Source: Nocardioides psychrotolerans (GTDB taxonomy: Bacteria > Actinomycetota > Actinomycetes > Propionibacteriales > Nocardioidaceae). From it: DNA of 64,000 nucleotides. Made by a program: the position numbers and the translations under genes. Positions within the stretch are counted from its first letter, which is position 1. Every line of letters begins with the position of its first letter. The stretch is taken from the NCBI RefSeq assembly GCF_900113685.1, contig NZ_FOQG01000009.1, forward strand, positions 62,001 to 126,000, written 5' to 3'. Below, piece by piece: positions 26,250 to 34,632 of this stretch. The notes under the pieces were generated by a model. The model was not told the DNA's origin. It made no database searches and was given only the letters and a program-made list of their open reading frames with translations.

Positions 26250-27455
26250 TCAACCGACGTAGGGGCGCTCCCTCTTGAGCTCCTGGATGGCGATCGAGCG
26301 GCGGTGCACGGCGTCCGGGCCGTCCACGATCCGCAGCACCCGGGCCCAGGCGTAGAAGTAGGCCAGCGGCGTGTCCCCGCTCACCCCGGCGCCACCGAAG
26401 ACCTCGATCGCCCGGTCGATCACGGCCGTGGCCATCGCCGGGACGGCGACCTTGATCTCGGCGATCTCGGTGCGCGCACCCTTGGCGCCGAACTGGTCGA
26501 TCAGCCACGCGGTCTTCAGTACTAGCAGCCGGGCCTGGTCGATGTCGATGCGGGACTGCGCGATCAGGTCCCGGACCACGCCCTGCTCGGACAGGTGGGT
26601 CCCGAACGCGACCCGGGACTTCGCGCGGTCCACCATCAGGCCCAGGGCCCGCTCGGCCATGCCGATGGCGCGCATCGCGTGGTGTATGCGACCCGGGCCG
26701 AGCCGGGCCTGGGCGATCGCAAAGCCCGACCCCTCCTCGCCGAGCAGGTTGGTCGCCGGGACCCGCACGTTGCGCAGCGTGACCTCGCAGTGCCCGTGCT
26801 GGTCGTGGTAGCCGAAGATCGAGAGGTCGCGCTCGATGGTCAGCCCGGGGGTGTCGCGCGGCACCAGGATCATCGACTGCTGACGGTGCGAGGGGCCCTC
26901 GTGCGAGGTCTTGCCCATCACGATGAAGACCTGGCAGCGCTCGTCGGCCGCCCCGCTGGTCCACCACTTGCGACCGTTGATCACGTAGTCGTCGCCGTCG
27001 CGGAGGATCTCGGTGGTGATATTCGTGGCGTCGGAGCTGGCGACGTCCGGCTCGGTCATCGCGAACGCCGAGCGGATCTCACCCCGCTGGAGGGGCTCCA
27101 GCCACCAGGCCCGCTGTTCGTTGGTCGCGAACAGGTGCAGGGTCTCCATGTTCCCGGTGTCGGGAGCCTGGCAGTTGATGGCCTCGGGAGCGATCACGGG
27201 TGACCAGCCGGAGATCTCCGCGATCGAGGCGTACTCGACATGACTCATTCCCGACCACTCCGGCAGGAAGAGGTTCCACAGCCCCCGCTTCTGTGCCTCC
27301 GCCTTGAGCTCCTCGATGACGGGCGGGTGCTCATGAGGCCCGTGCTCGGCCAGGTAGTCGGCGTAGCGGGACTCCGCCGGGAAGACCCGGTCGCGCATGA
27401 AATCCCACATCTGTGCGCATCTGTCCTCGGCCTTCGGGGAGAGGGAGAAGTCCAT
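26250..27455 (-). CDS. Acyl-CoA dehydrogenase, ACAD10/ACAD11 type
   Basis: The 401-residue ACAD has FAMTEPDVASSDA and VINGRKWWTSG. The C-terminal segment VLRIVDGPDAVHRRSIA has Asp where many ACADs keep a Glu, as in the ACAD10/11 group. Members of that group process 4-hydroxyacyl-CoA after phosphorylation by a linked phosphotransferase-like kinase, as in the levulinate lva pathway (LvaC). A matching kinase occurs at 36711-37802. It is divergent from the second ACAD at 27648. Assignment to the 4-hydroxy route is inference. Confidence 0.85.
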   Translation of the reverse strand: MDFSLSPKAEDRCAQMWDFMRDRVFPAESRYADYLAEHGPHEHPPVIEELKAEAQKRGLWNLFLPEWSGMSHVEYASIAEISGWSPVIAPEAINCQAPDTGNMETLHLFATNEQRAWWLEPLQRGEIRSAFAMTEPDVASSDATNITTEILRDGDDYVINGRKWWTSGAADERCQVFIVMGKTSHEGPSHRQQSMILVPRDTPGLTIERDLSIFGYHDQHGHCEVTLRNVRVPATNLLGEEGSGFAIAQARLGPGRIHHAMRAIGMAERALGLMVDRAKSRVAFGTHLSEQGVVRDLIAQSRIDIDQARLLVLKTAWLIDQFGAKGARTEIAEIKVAVPAMATAVIDRAIEVFGGAGVSGDTPLAYFYAWARVLRIVDGPDAVHRRSIAIQELKRERPYVG

Positions 27456-27476
27456 GAGAATCGAGCTCCGTTCCTT

Positions 27477-27518
27477 TTCGGTCTAATCATTGACACTTCG
27501 TGGTCAGGATCGTAGCCT
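27477..27518 (+). promoter_or_regulatory. Promoter with conserved TTCGGTCTAA box and TTGACA
   Basis: TTCGGTCTAA (27477-27486) is followed by ATTGACACTTC; TTGACA at 27490-27495 serves as -35 and TAGCCT (27513-27518) as -10 with a 17-bp gap. The 23-bp stretch 27477-27499 matches 49443-49465 (opposite strand) at 19 positions. It probably drives the operon starting at 27648. Confidence 0.6.
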
Positions 27519-27647
27519 TCCGTCAGGTTTTCAGTCGCAGGTACCAGTCGAATCTGGACGGTTCCGGCGTCGGGAGGGGACCAGTCGCCGGGGTGTCGGA
27601 ACCCGCACCGCCGGCCGCGACCGCCATCCGCGAACGAGGAGACATCG

Positions 27648-28823
27648 ATGAACGACTACCAGGGCTGGCAGCTCTCTGATGAGCTCAAGGATCTGAAGAA
27701 GCTGACTCGCAACATCGTGCAGCGCGAGGTCCGGCCGGTGGAGGAGGGCATCGAGTTCGATGCCTACACCCTGCCGACCGAGGCCCTCGACACGATTCGC
27801 GCCAAGGCCCGCCAGGCGGGGCTCTGGTGCGTGGCCTCGCCCTCGGCGTACGGCGGCAGCGAGATGAGCCTGCTCGCCCAGGTGGTCGTGGCCGAAGAGG
27901 CCTCGCAGTGCCGGATGGGTGCCTACGTGCCCGGCGGCGGCGTGTTCGGGTGGGACCCGCCGAACGTCATCTACAAGGGCACCGAGGAGCAGATCCAGAA
28001 GTACGCCGTCCCCACGATCGCCAAGGGTGGCAAGACCTTCGTGGCGATCAGCGAGCCCTCCGGCGGCTCCGACCCGGCGCGCAGCATCACGACCTCGGCC
28101 GTCCGCGACGGTGATGACTTCGTGCTCAACGGGACCAAGACCTGGATCTCGGCTGCGAACGTGTCCGACTGGGGCGTTGTGTTCGCCCGCACCAGCCCGG
28201 GCCGCGACGGGGTCAGCGCCTTCATCGTCGAGGCGGACACCCCTGGACTGACGATGACGCCGATCCCGGTCATCCGCTCGTGGTACCCGTGCGAGCTGTC
28301 CTTCGAGGACGTCCGCGTCCCGGCCGAGAACCTCATCGGCGAGGAGGGCAAGGGCTTCACCCTGGCCCAGCACTGGCTGGTGCACGGGCGGGTCCCCTAC
28401 GCCGCAGCCACGCTCGGCATCGCCTCGGCTGCGCTGGCGCTGGCCATCGACTACGCCAAGAACCGCGAGGCGTTCGGCAGCACACTCGCCGACAAGCAGG
28501 CGATCCAGTGGATGATCGCGGACTCGGAGATCGAGATCCGCGCGGCGCGCGGACTCGTCTACACGGCTGCCTGGAAGGCCGACCTGGGTCAGGACTTCAA
28601 GTTTGAGGCCTCGGCCGCGAAGGTCTACGCCACGGAGACCGCTGGTCGCGTGGTCGACCGGTGCATCCAGATCCTCGGCGGCATGGGCGTCGCCAAGGAG
28701 CTGCCCCTGGAGCGGTGGTACCGCGAGCTACGCATCAAGCGCATCGGCGAGGGCCCGTCGGAAGTCCACCGCATGGTGGTCGCGCGGCAGCTCCTGTCCG
28801 GGGCACCGGGTGCGTTGAGTTGA
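27648..28823 (+). CDS. Acyl-CoA dehydrogenase
   Basis: The 391-residue flavoenzyme has AISEPSGGSDPARS, LNGTKTWISAAN and the C-terminal YRELRIKRIGEGPSEVHR with the usual Glu. The early helix reads MNDYQGWQLSDELKDLKKL, and GAGGAG precedes the ATG. It leads a tight operon of hydratase, CoA-transferase, lyase, DUF35, MaoC and SDR genes (27648-33618). It should introduce the double bond that the downstream MaoC or crotonase hydrates. The exact acyl group is unknown. Confidence 0.88.
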   Translation: MNDYQGWQLSDELKDLKKLTRNIVQREVRPVEEGIEFDAYTLPTEALDTIRAKARQAGLWCVASPSAYGGSEMSLLAQVVVAEEASQCRMGAYVPGGGVFGWDPPNVIYKGTEEQIQKYAVPTIAKGGKTFVAISEPSGGSDPARSITTSAVRDGDDFVLNGTKTWISAANVSDWGVVFARTSPGRDGVSAFIVEADTPGLTMTPIPVIRSWYPCELSFEDVRVPAENLIGEEGKGFTLAQHWLVHGRVPYAAATLGIASAALALAIDYAKNREAFGSTLADKQAIQWMIADSEIEIRAARGLVYTAAWKADLGQDFKFEASAAKVYATETAGRVVDRCIQILGGMGVAKELPLERWYRELRIKRIGEGPSEVHRMVVARQLLSGAPGALS

Positions 28824-29596
28824 GCGTCGAGTTCGAGGTCGACGACGCCGGCATCGCCCTCATCACCATCAACCGACCCGAGCGGCTCAACGCGATGGAC
28901 GCCGCGGCGTACCAGCAGCTCTCGGAGGCCTGGTGCCGCGTCCGTGACGACGAGGACATCCGGGTCGCGGTCATCACCGGTGCGGGCGACCAGGCCTTCA
29001 CCACCGGCGCGGACCTCAAGAGCTTCGTCAACGCCCCGAACGGCCTGTCGCAGTTCTGGCTCACCCAGCACAACCAGCTCCTGAACCGCGGGCTCGAGGT
29101 GTGGAAGCCGGTCATCGCCGCGGTGAACGGCTACTGCCTGGGCGGTGGCATGACGCTGCTGCTCGCGACCGACATCCGCATCGCGACCCCGAGCGCCACG
29201 TTCGGGCTCAGCGAGGTGGCCCGGGGCGTGGTCGCCGGTAACGGCGGCACCCAGCGCATCCTCGAGCAGATCCCGCACGCGATCGCCATGGAGATGCTGC
29301 TGACCGGCCGACGTGTCGACGCCGAGACGGCAGCCCGCTGGGGGTTGGTCAACCGGGTCGTCGAGCAGGAGGATCTGCTCTCGACCGCCTTCGAGGTGGC
29401 CCGCGAGATCTCCGCCAACGCACCGCTCGCGGTCCAGGCCGCCAAGGAGCTGGCGCTGCGCTCGCGCGACGTCGACCGAGCCACCGGACTGCGCCTGGAG
29501 GAGACCATGAACAGGCTGCTCCAGTTCACCGACGACGCCAAGGAGGGACCGGCCGCCTTCGCGGAGCGTCGGTCGCCCGAGTTCACAGGGAGATGA
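28820..29596 (+). CDS. Enoyl-CoA hydratase/isomerase (crotonase family)
   Basis: The 258-residue crotonase has FTTGADLKSF and GYCLGGGMTLLLATDIRIA for the oxyanion hole, and FGLSEVARGVVAGNGGTQRI. The start is a TTG at 28820 that overlaps the preceding TGA, indicating coupling; no other nearby start fits. The initial residues SVEFEVDDAGIALITINRP are typical of the family start. It belongs to the operon starting at 27648. Confidence 0.85.
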   Translation: MSVEFEVDDAGIALITINRPERLNAMDAAAYQQLSEAWCRVRDDEDIRVAVITGAGDQAFTTGADLKSFVNAPNGLSQFWLTQHNQLLNRGLEVWKPVIAAVNGYCLGGGMTLLLATDIRIATPSATFGLSEVARGVVAGNGGTQRILEQIPHAIAMEMLLTGRRVDAETAARWGLVNRVVEQEDLLSTAFEVAREISANAPLAVQAAKELALRSRDVDRATGLRLEETMNRLLQFTDDAKEGPAAFAERRSPEFTGR

Positions 29597-30789
29597 CGAT
29601 GGACAGTGCACCATTCGCCGGCGTGACCGTGGTCGACCTCGGTCAGATCTACAACGCGCCGTACGCGACGCTGCTGCTCGCCCTCGGCGGCGCGAGGGTG
29701 ATCAAGGTCGAACCCCTCACGGGGGAGAACCTGCGCGGCCGCGGCAAGGTCGCGGGGGCGGGTGCGCCCTTCGCCATGCTCAACTCCAACAAGACGGCCG
29801 TCACCCTCAACCTCAAGAGCCCCGAGGGCGTCGAGCTCCTCGAGCAGATGGTGATGAAGGCAGACGTCCTGGTCGAGAACTTCCGCCCGGGAGTGACCGA
29901 GAAGCTCGGCGTCGGCCCCGACCACCTGCGCGGCCTCAACCCGCGGCTGATCTACGCTTCCGGCTCCGGCTACGGCTCCTCCGGTCCCTACCGTGACCTG
30001 CCTGCGATGGACATCACCATCCAGGCCATGTCCGGGATCATGTCCGTCACGGGCTTCCCGGACCGCGAGCCGGTCAAGGCTGGCCCGGCCGTCAGCGACT
30101 TCATGGGTGGCATCCACCTCTACGGCGCCATCACCAGCGCCCTCTACCAGCGCGAGCGGACCGGGCACGGCACCAGGGTTGAGGCGGCCATGCTCGACTC
30201 GGTGTACCCGAGCCTGATGTCGAGCCTGGGGCTCTTCTTCGGCAGCACGGGCGACATCCCCACCCGCACGGGCAACCGGCACTCCGGCCTGGCCGAGTCG
30301 CCGTACAACGTCTATCCCGCCAGCGACGGCTTCATCGCCCTGATCTGCGTCAGCGAGGGCCACTGGACCGCCCTGACGAAGCTGATGGGCGTCCCCGAGC
30401 TCGCCACCGACCCGGCCTACGTCGACCGGGTGGCGCGGGTGCGCCACATCGACGAGGTCGACGCGATGGTGAGCGAGTGGACTCGCCAGCAGACCAAGGA
30501 GCAGCTGGCCACCTGCCTCAACGAGGCTGGCGTGCCGAGCGCACCGGTCCGGGAGATCGCCGAGGTCGTGGCCGACCCCCACCTGCACGAGCGGGGGATG
30601 CTGCAGAACATGGAGCACCCCGAGCTCGGCCACCTAGTGGTGCCGCACAGCCCGATCCGGGTCGGGGACTACTACGCCGAGCTGGTGCCCAGCCCGACCC
30701 TCGGCCAGCACAACCAGGAAATCTACGGCGACTGGCTGGGCCTCGACGGGGAGCGGATCGCCGAGCTCCATGAGAACGGAGTGATCTAG
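29593..30789 (+). CDS. Class III CoA-transferase (CaiB/BaiF family)
   Basis: The 398-residue protein has VVDLGQIYNAPYATLLLA, ADVLVENFRPG and SGYGSSGPYRDLPAMDITIQ, in which the Asp of AMD is in the place of the catalytic Asp. It should move CoA between carboxylic acids. The start overlaps the preceding stop as ATGA. A second family member lies at 48103. The acids are unknown. Confidence 0.88.
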   Translation: MTMDSAPFAGVTVVDLGQIYNAPYATLLLALGGARVIKVEPLTGENLRGRGKVAGAGAPFAMLNSNKTAVTLNLKSPEGVELLEQMVMKADVLVENFRPGVTEKLGVGPDHLRGLNPRLIYASGSGYGSSGPYRDLPAMDITIQAMSGIMSVTGFPDREPVKAGPAVSDFMGGIHLYGAITSALYQRERTGHGTRVEAAMLDSVYPSLMSSLGLFFGSTGDIPTRTGNRHSGLAESPYNVYPASDGFIALICVSEGHWTALTKLMGVPELATDPAYVDRVARVRHIDEVDAMVSEWTRQQTKEQLATCLNEAGVPSAPVREIAEVVADPHLHERGMLQNMEHPELGHLVVPHSPIRVGDYYAELVPSPTLGQHNQEIYGDWLGLDGERIAELHENGVI

Positions 30790-31913
30790 TGCGCGGCGAC
30801 ATTGTCATCGCCGGGGTCGGTCACACCGCCCACGGCAAGCTCCCGGACCGCTCCACCACGTCCATGAACGTCGAGGCGTGCCGCAAGGCGCTGGCCGACG
30901 CCGGCGTCGAGAAGGGCATGGTCGACGGCCTGTTCGTCAAGTACCCCACGTCCCAGCACCGCTCGATGTACGGCCAGATCGTCGCCGAGGCGCTCGGCAT
31001 CCAGCCGCGGATCGGCGGAGTCTGGGACCAGGGCGGCGCCACGAACATCTCGATGATCTCGTTTGCGGCCATGGCCATCGAGCAGGGCCAGTGCGAGGTC
31101 GCGCTGGTGACCATCGCGGACAACCCCCGGACGGGGACCCGGCAGGCCTACGAGCGCGCGTGGGGCGAGGACGACGTCTACGGCTGGTTCGGCACCCCCG
31201 CGGGCTACGCGATGATCGCCCGCCGGCACATGGAGGAGTTCGGCACCACCCACGAGCAGCTCGGCGCGATCGCCGTCGCCGCGCGACGCCACGGGGCGAA
31301 CAACCCGGACGCGCAGCTGCGCAAGCCCCTCACCCTCGAGGAGTACGCCGTCTCCCGGCCGGTCGTGGAACCGCTGCGACGCGACGACTGCTGCCTGATC
31401 TCCGACGGCGGCGCCGCGGTCGTAGTGATGAGCGCCGAGCGGGCCCGCTCGCTCAAGGTGGACGCTGCCGTACCCATCCTCGGCTTCGGCCAGGGCCAGA
31501 CCTCGTGGGAGGTCGCCCAGCGACCGAGCCTCACCGAGACGGCGGCGGCGGTCTCCGGCCGGACCGCCTTCGAGATGGCCGGCCTGGCGCCGAAGGACAT
31601 CCAGGTGGCCCAGCTCTACGACTGCTTCACGATCACACCGCTGATGACGCTGGAGGACTACGGCTTCTGCGCGAAGGGCGAGGGTGGCCGGTTCGTGGAG
31701 GACGGCGCGATCGAGATCGGGGGAGCGCTCCCCGTGAACACCAGTGGCGGGCTGCTCTCCGAGACCGGGATGCCGGGCATGCAGCTGGTCATCGAGGGGG
31801 TCCGCCAGATCCGGGGGACCTCCACCAACCAGGTGCCCGGCGCGACGACGAGCCTGGTCAGCAACCAAGGAGGCATCATGCACACCCACTCGACCCTGAT
31901 CCTGGGCGCCTAA
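30789..31913 (+). CDS. Thiolase-fold lyase (SCP2/Ltp2-like), nucleophilic Cys absent
   Basis: The 374-residue protein has the SCP2-thiolase architecture with VGHTAHGKL near the start, YDCFTITPLMTLEDYGFC, LPVNTSGGLLSETG and a C-terminal His region (IMHTHSTLILG). The site that carries the acylated Cys in true thiolases reads GGATNISMISF here, without Cys. Ltp2-type enzymes that also lack it are retro-aldolases that cut tertiary beta-hydroxyacyl-CoA in steroid side-chain degradation, together with a DUF35 partner. The next gene is exactly such a DUF35 protein, overlapping by one base. Lyase activity is therefore inferred. Confidence 0.8.
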   Translation: MRGDIVIAGVGHTAHGKLPDRSTTSMNVEACRKALADAGVEKGMVDGLFVKYPTSQHRSMYGQIVAEALGIQPRIGGVWDQGGATNISMISFAAMAIEQGQCEVALVTIADNPRTGTRQAYERAWGEDDVYGWFGTPAGYAMIARRHMEEFGTTHEQLGAIAVAARRHGANNPDAQLRKPLTLEEYAVSRPVVEPLRRDDCCLISDGGAAVVVMSAERARSLKVDAAVPILGFGQGQTSWEVAQRPSLTETAAAVSGRTAFEMAGLAPKDIQVAQLYDCFTITPLMTLEDYGFCAKGEGGRFVEDGAIEIGGALPVNTSGGLLSETGMPGMQLVIEGVRQIRGTSTNQVPGATTSLVSNQGGIMHTHSTLILGA

Positions 31914-32308
31914 TGAGCGAGATGCCGGAGCCGGGCATCACGCCGGTCAACCAGCCCTTCTGGACCGCCCTGGAGCGCGGCGAGCTCACGTTCCAGCGCT
32001 GCGGCTCCTGCGGTGGTGCGTGGCTCCCCGCTCGGGAGGAATGCCCGCGCTGCCTCGCGGCCGAGCCCGGCTGGGAAGTGGCCAGCGGCCGCGGCCGGAT
32101 CATCAGCTGGGTCGTATACCACCATGCGGCGCACCCCGGCTTCGCCGACCGGCTGCCCTACAACGTCGCCGTGGTGGAGCTCGACGAAGGCCCGCGCCTG
32201 ATCACCAACATCCTGGCCGACGAGGGCGACCTGGGCATCGAGCTCCCGGTGGTCGTGCGGATCGAGCGCGAGGCGACGTTCTCCCTGCCCCGGTTCTCAC
32301 TCGCATGA
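31913..32308 (+). CDS. DUF35 Zn-ribbon/OB-fold partner of the thiolase-fold lyase
   Basis: The 131-residue protein has an N-terminal rubredoxin-like zinc ribbon (CGSCGGAWLPAREECPRC) and a C-terminal OB-fold (GRIISWVVYHHAAHPGF; PYNVAVVELDEG). DUF35 proteins pair with SCP2-type thiolases or lyases and with MaoC hydratases, where they shape the CoA site. Stop and start overlap as TAATG with the lyase gene. The MaoC partner follows at 32355. Confidence 0.88.
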   Translation: MSEMPEPGITPVNQPFWTALERGELTFQRCGSCGGAWLPAREECPRCLAAEPGWEVASGRGRIISWVVYHHAAHPGFADRLPYNVAVVELDEGPRLITNILADEGDLGIELPVVVRIEREATFSLPRFSLA

Positions 32309-32354
32309 CGGCCGGTCTCCTCGCCTCGAGGACCGAGAAGAAGGAAGGTGTGCA

Positions 32355-32816
32355 GTGACGACTTTGGAGCTGACGTTCGAGGAGCTGCGAGACCTGGGGG
32401 AGACCCCCCTGGGCGCCAGCGAGTGGCTCCTCGTGGACCAGGAACGTGTGGACCGGTTCGCCGACTGCACCGAGGACTACCAGTGGATCCACGTCGACCC
32501 GGACCGTGCGGCCCAGGGTCCCTTCGGCACCACGATCGCCCACGGCTACCTCACCTTGTCCCTCGTCCCGAGGATGCTCGACGACCTGATCAAGGTCACC
32601 GACCAGGTCCGGGGCACCAACTACGGGATCGACCGGGCGCGCTTCGTCAGCCCGGTGCCCGTGGGGTCGCGGGTCCGGCTCAGTGGGCAGGTCATGAACG
32701 TGCGCCTGCGCCCGGACGGCGGTCTCCAGTACAAGATGGGTGTCGAGCTGCATGTGGAGGGCCAGGACCGGCCCGCCCTGGTGGCCGAGGTCATCTACCT
32801 CACCTACGCGAGCTGA
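32355..32816 (+). CDS. MaoC-like enoyl-CoA hydratase
   Basis: The 153-residue hotdog protein has the hydratase-2 motif YQWIHVDPDRAAQGPFGTTI followed by AHGYLTLSL, with the catalytic Asp and His. With the lyase and DUF35 genes it makes the triad seen for ChsH1/ChsH2/Ltp2 in cholesterol side-chain cleavage: hydrate an enoyl-CoA, then cleave the tertiary alcohol. GAAGGTG precedes the GTG start. The analogy is inference. Confidence 0.85.
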   Translation: MTTLELTFEELRDLGETPLGASEWLLVDQERVDRFADCTEDYQWIHVDPDRAAQGPFGTTIAHGYLTLSLVPRMLDDLIKVTDQVRGTNYGIDRARFVSPVPVGSRVRLSGQVMNVRLRPDGGLQYKMGVELHVEGQDRPALVAEVIYLTYAS

Positions 32817-32823
32817 GGGAGTC

Positions 32824-33618
32824 GTGAGCGCGGCCCGCCCGCTCGACGGCAAAGTCGTGCTGGTGACCGGAGCCGGGCGCGGCCTCGGTCGCGCGACCGC
32901 GCTCCGCTGCGGCCGGGCGGGAGCCACTCTCGCGCTGGCCGGTCGCACCACCGCTGACCTGGACGCCGTGGCCGCCACGCTCGAGGCCGAGACCGGTGTC
33001 CCCGCGATCGTCGTACCCACGGACGTCCGCGACGCGGACGCGACCCGGGACATGGTGACCCAGGTGCTCGACGACCTCGGGCGGGTGGACGTCCTGGTGG
33101 CCAACAGCGGCATCGGTGGTCCCACCGCGCCGATCTGGGAGGTCAGCCCGGAGGACTGGGACGAGACCTACGCCGTCAACGTGCGCGGCGTGTTCCTGTG
33201 CTGCCGGTCCGTGCTTCCGTCCATGGTCGCAAGGCGTTCGGGCAGCATCGTGGTCGTCGGCTCGATGAGCGGGAAGCGGCCGCTGCTCAACCGGTCCGCC
33301 TACACCTCCAGCAAGCTGGCCCTAGTGGGCCTGACGAGGACGGTCGCGCTCGAGGCGGGGGAGCACGGTGTCCGGGCGAACCTGGTGTCGCCCGGCCCCG
33401 TGGCCGGGCCGCGCCTGGACGCGGTGCTCCAAGCCCAGGCGCAGGCCTTCGACCGGCCCGAGGCAGAGCTCCGGGCCGAGTTCCAGGCGGTGTCGCCACT
33501 TCGCCGGTTCGTCGAGCCCGAGCAGGTGGCCGCGGCCGTGGTTTTCCTGGCCTCCGACGAGGCAGGCGGGATCACCGGCGAGGACCTCAACGTGAGCGCC
33601 GGCACCACGATGTACTGA
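32824..33618 (+). CDS. Short-chain dehydrogenase/reductase
   Basis: The 264-residue SDR has the cofactor motif VTGAGRGLGRATALRC, NSGIGGPTAP, and catalytic Ser with YTSSK (VVGSMSGKRPLLNRSAYTSSK region). It is probably NAD(P)-dependent and oxidises a hydroxyl in the pathway. The GTG at 32824 follows the MaoC stop by eight bases. It is the last gene of the operon starting at 27648. Confidence 0.88.
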   Translation: MSAARPLDGKVVLVTGAGRGLGRATALRCGRAGATLALAGRTTADLDAVAATLEAETGVPAIVVPTDVRDADATRDMVTQVLDDLGRVDVLVANSGIGGPTAPIWEVSPEDWDETYAVNVRGVFLCCRSVLPSMVARRSGSIVVVGSMSGKRPLLNRSAYTSSKLALVGLTRTVALEAGEHGVRANLVSPGPVAGPRLDAVLQAQAQAFDRPEAELRAEFQAVSPLRRFVEPEQVAAAVVFLASDEAGGITGEDLNVSAGTTMY

Positions 33619-33673
33619 GGGCCCTCGGAGGACACCTCTAGGACTTATGGCCTGACCTTTGTACCATGGTGTT

Positions 33674-34450
33674 ATGACACAGGCAGACAACGCACAGGAT
33701 GACTCCGGGGTTGACATCGGCCTTGGCCTTGGGCTCGCCCCCATGTCCGTCCCCAAGAGCTCAGACGTGCTCGCCAACCACCTCCGCCAGCAGATCCTCG
33801 AGGGCAAACTCGTGGAGGGCAGCGCCCTTCCGGTGGAGCGGGCCCTCGCGACCTCGGTGGGTCTCGGCCGACAGACCGTGCGCGACGCCCTGCGGGTGCT
33901 CGAGATCGAGGGGCTGATCGTCACGCGGCCGGGTCGCGCCGGCGGTTCCTTCGTCCGTCGCCCGGACACCGCGACCTTCGAGCGGACGCTGAATGTACTG
34001 GTCAGCGGGCGCGGGGTCAAGTTCCACTCGCTGCTCGAGGCTCGCGAGGGCCTCGAGCCGGTCGCCGCCCGCCTCGCCGCGCTGCACCGCACCGACGACG
34101 ACCTGGTGGCCCTCGACCGGGTCGCGGCCAAGATGGCGGAGTCCCGGGGCAACGTGCCGCTGTTCTTGCAGTGCAATGTCGAGTGGCACGTCGCGGTGGG
34201 CGCCGCGACCCACAACGAGGTGATCGAGGCGATCGTCAACTCGCTCTCGAAGGTGATCCTGCGCAGCACGGACATCGAGGAGTTCAACTCCGAAGAGACG
34301 ATGGGCGCGACGCTCGAGGCGCACTCCCGCATCCTGAAGGCGATCCGGGCCGGGGACGCGGACAAGGCGGCCTCGTCGATGTCGAAGCACGTCCACGTCT
34401 ACCGCGAGCTGGTGGAGAACTTAAACGTGCCGGAAGACATCCCCATGTGA
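33674..34450 (+). CDS. GntR-family regulator with FCD domain (FadR subfamily)
   Basis: The 258-residue protein has an N-terminal winged HTH (LANHLRQQILEGKLVEGSA; VERALATSVGLGRQTVRDAL) and an FCD ligand domain with the usual metal-binding pattern in NVEWHVAVGAATHN and EAHSRILKAI. FCD regulators usually sense a carboxylate or CoA-linked metabolite. An ACCATGGT palindrome lies just upstream (33664-33671) and could be autoregulatory. The TTTGG-N-CCAAA-type boxes at 34472 and 41078-41115 are plausible targets. Confidence 0.85.
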   Translation: MTQADNAQDDSGVDIGLGLGLAPMSVPKSSDVLANHLRQQILEGKLVEGSALPVERALATSVGLGRQTVRDALRVLEIEGLIVTRPGRAGGSFVRRPDTATFERTLNVLVSGRGVKFHSLLEAREGLEPVAARLAALHRTDDDLVALDRVAAKMAESRGNVPLFLQCNVEWHVAVGAATHNEVIEAIVNSLSKVILRSTDIEEFNSEETMGATLEAHSRILKAIRAGDADKAASSMSKHVHVYRELVENLNVPEDIPM

Positions 34451-34467
34451 CGGCGCCGGCGCCGTCA
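34448..34467. terminator. 20-bp perfect palindrome over the gntR stop codon
   Basis: TGACGGCGCCGGCGCCGTCA is fully self-complementary and contains the TGA stop of the GntR gene. It is followed by no U-run, so a terminator role is plausible but not certain; it could also be a protein-binding site. Confidence 0.45.
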
Positions 34468-34471
34468 GGAC

Positions 34472-34520
34472 TTTGGTCCAAACTTTCGCTTGACGGCGCT
34501 GGCGGGGCAGGGCAGCATAC
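34472..34520 (+). promoter_or_regulatory. Promoter and operator box upstream of the lactonase gene
   Basis: TTTGGTCCAAACTTTCG (34472-34488) is followed by TTGACG (34490-34495) and, 17 bp on, by CAGCAT/GCATAC. A near-identical box with TTGACG lies at 41099-41132 before the ABC transporter operon. The inner TTTGGTCCAAA resembles a GntR/FCD operator. Confidence 0.6.
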
Positions 34521-34632
34521 GGCTCAGGCTGGTTCGTGACAGGTCGGGAGGCGGTCGGCGAGCCCTCGGCGAGCGGTGCTCGCTGCCGGTATGTGGAGTG
34601 ACGGCAGCCGCCGTCAGAGAGGCGTGAAACTG

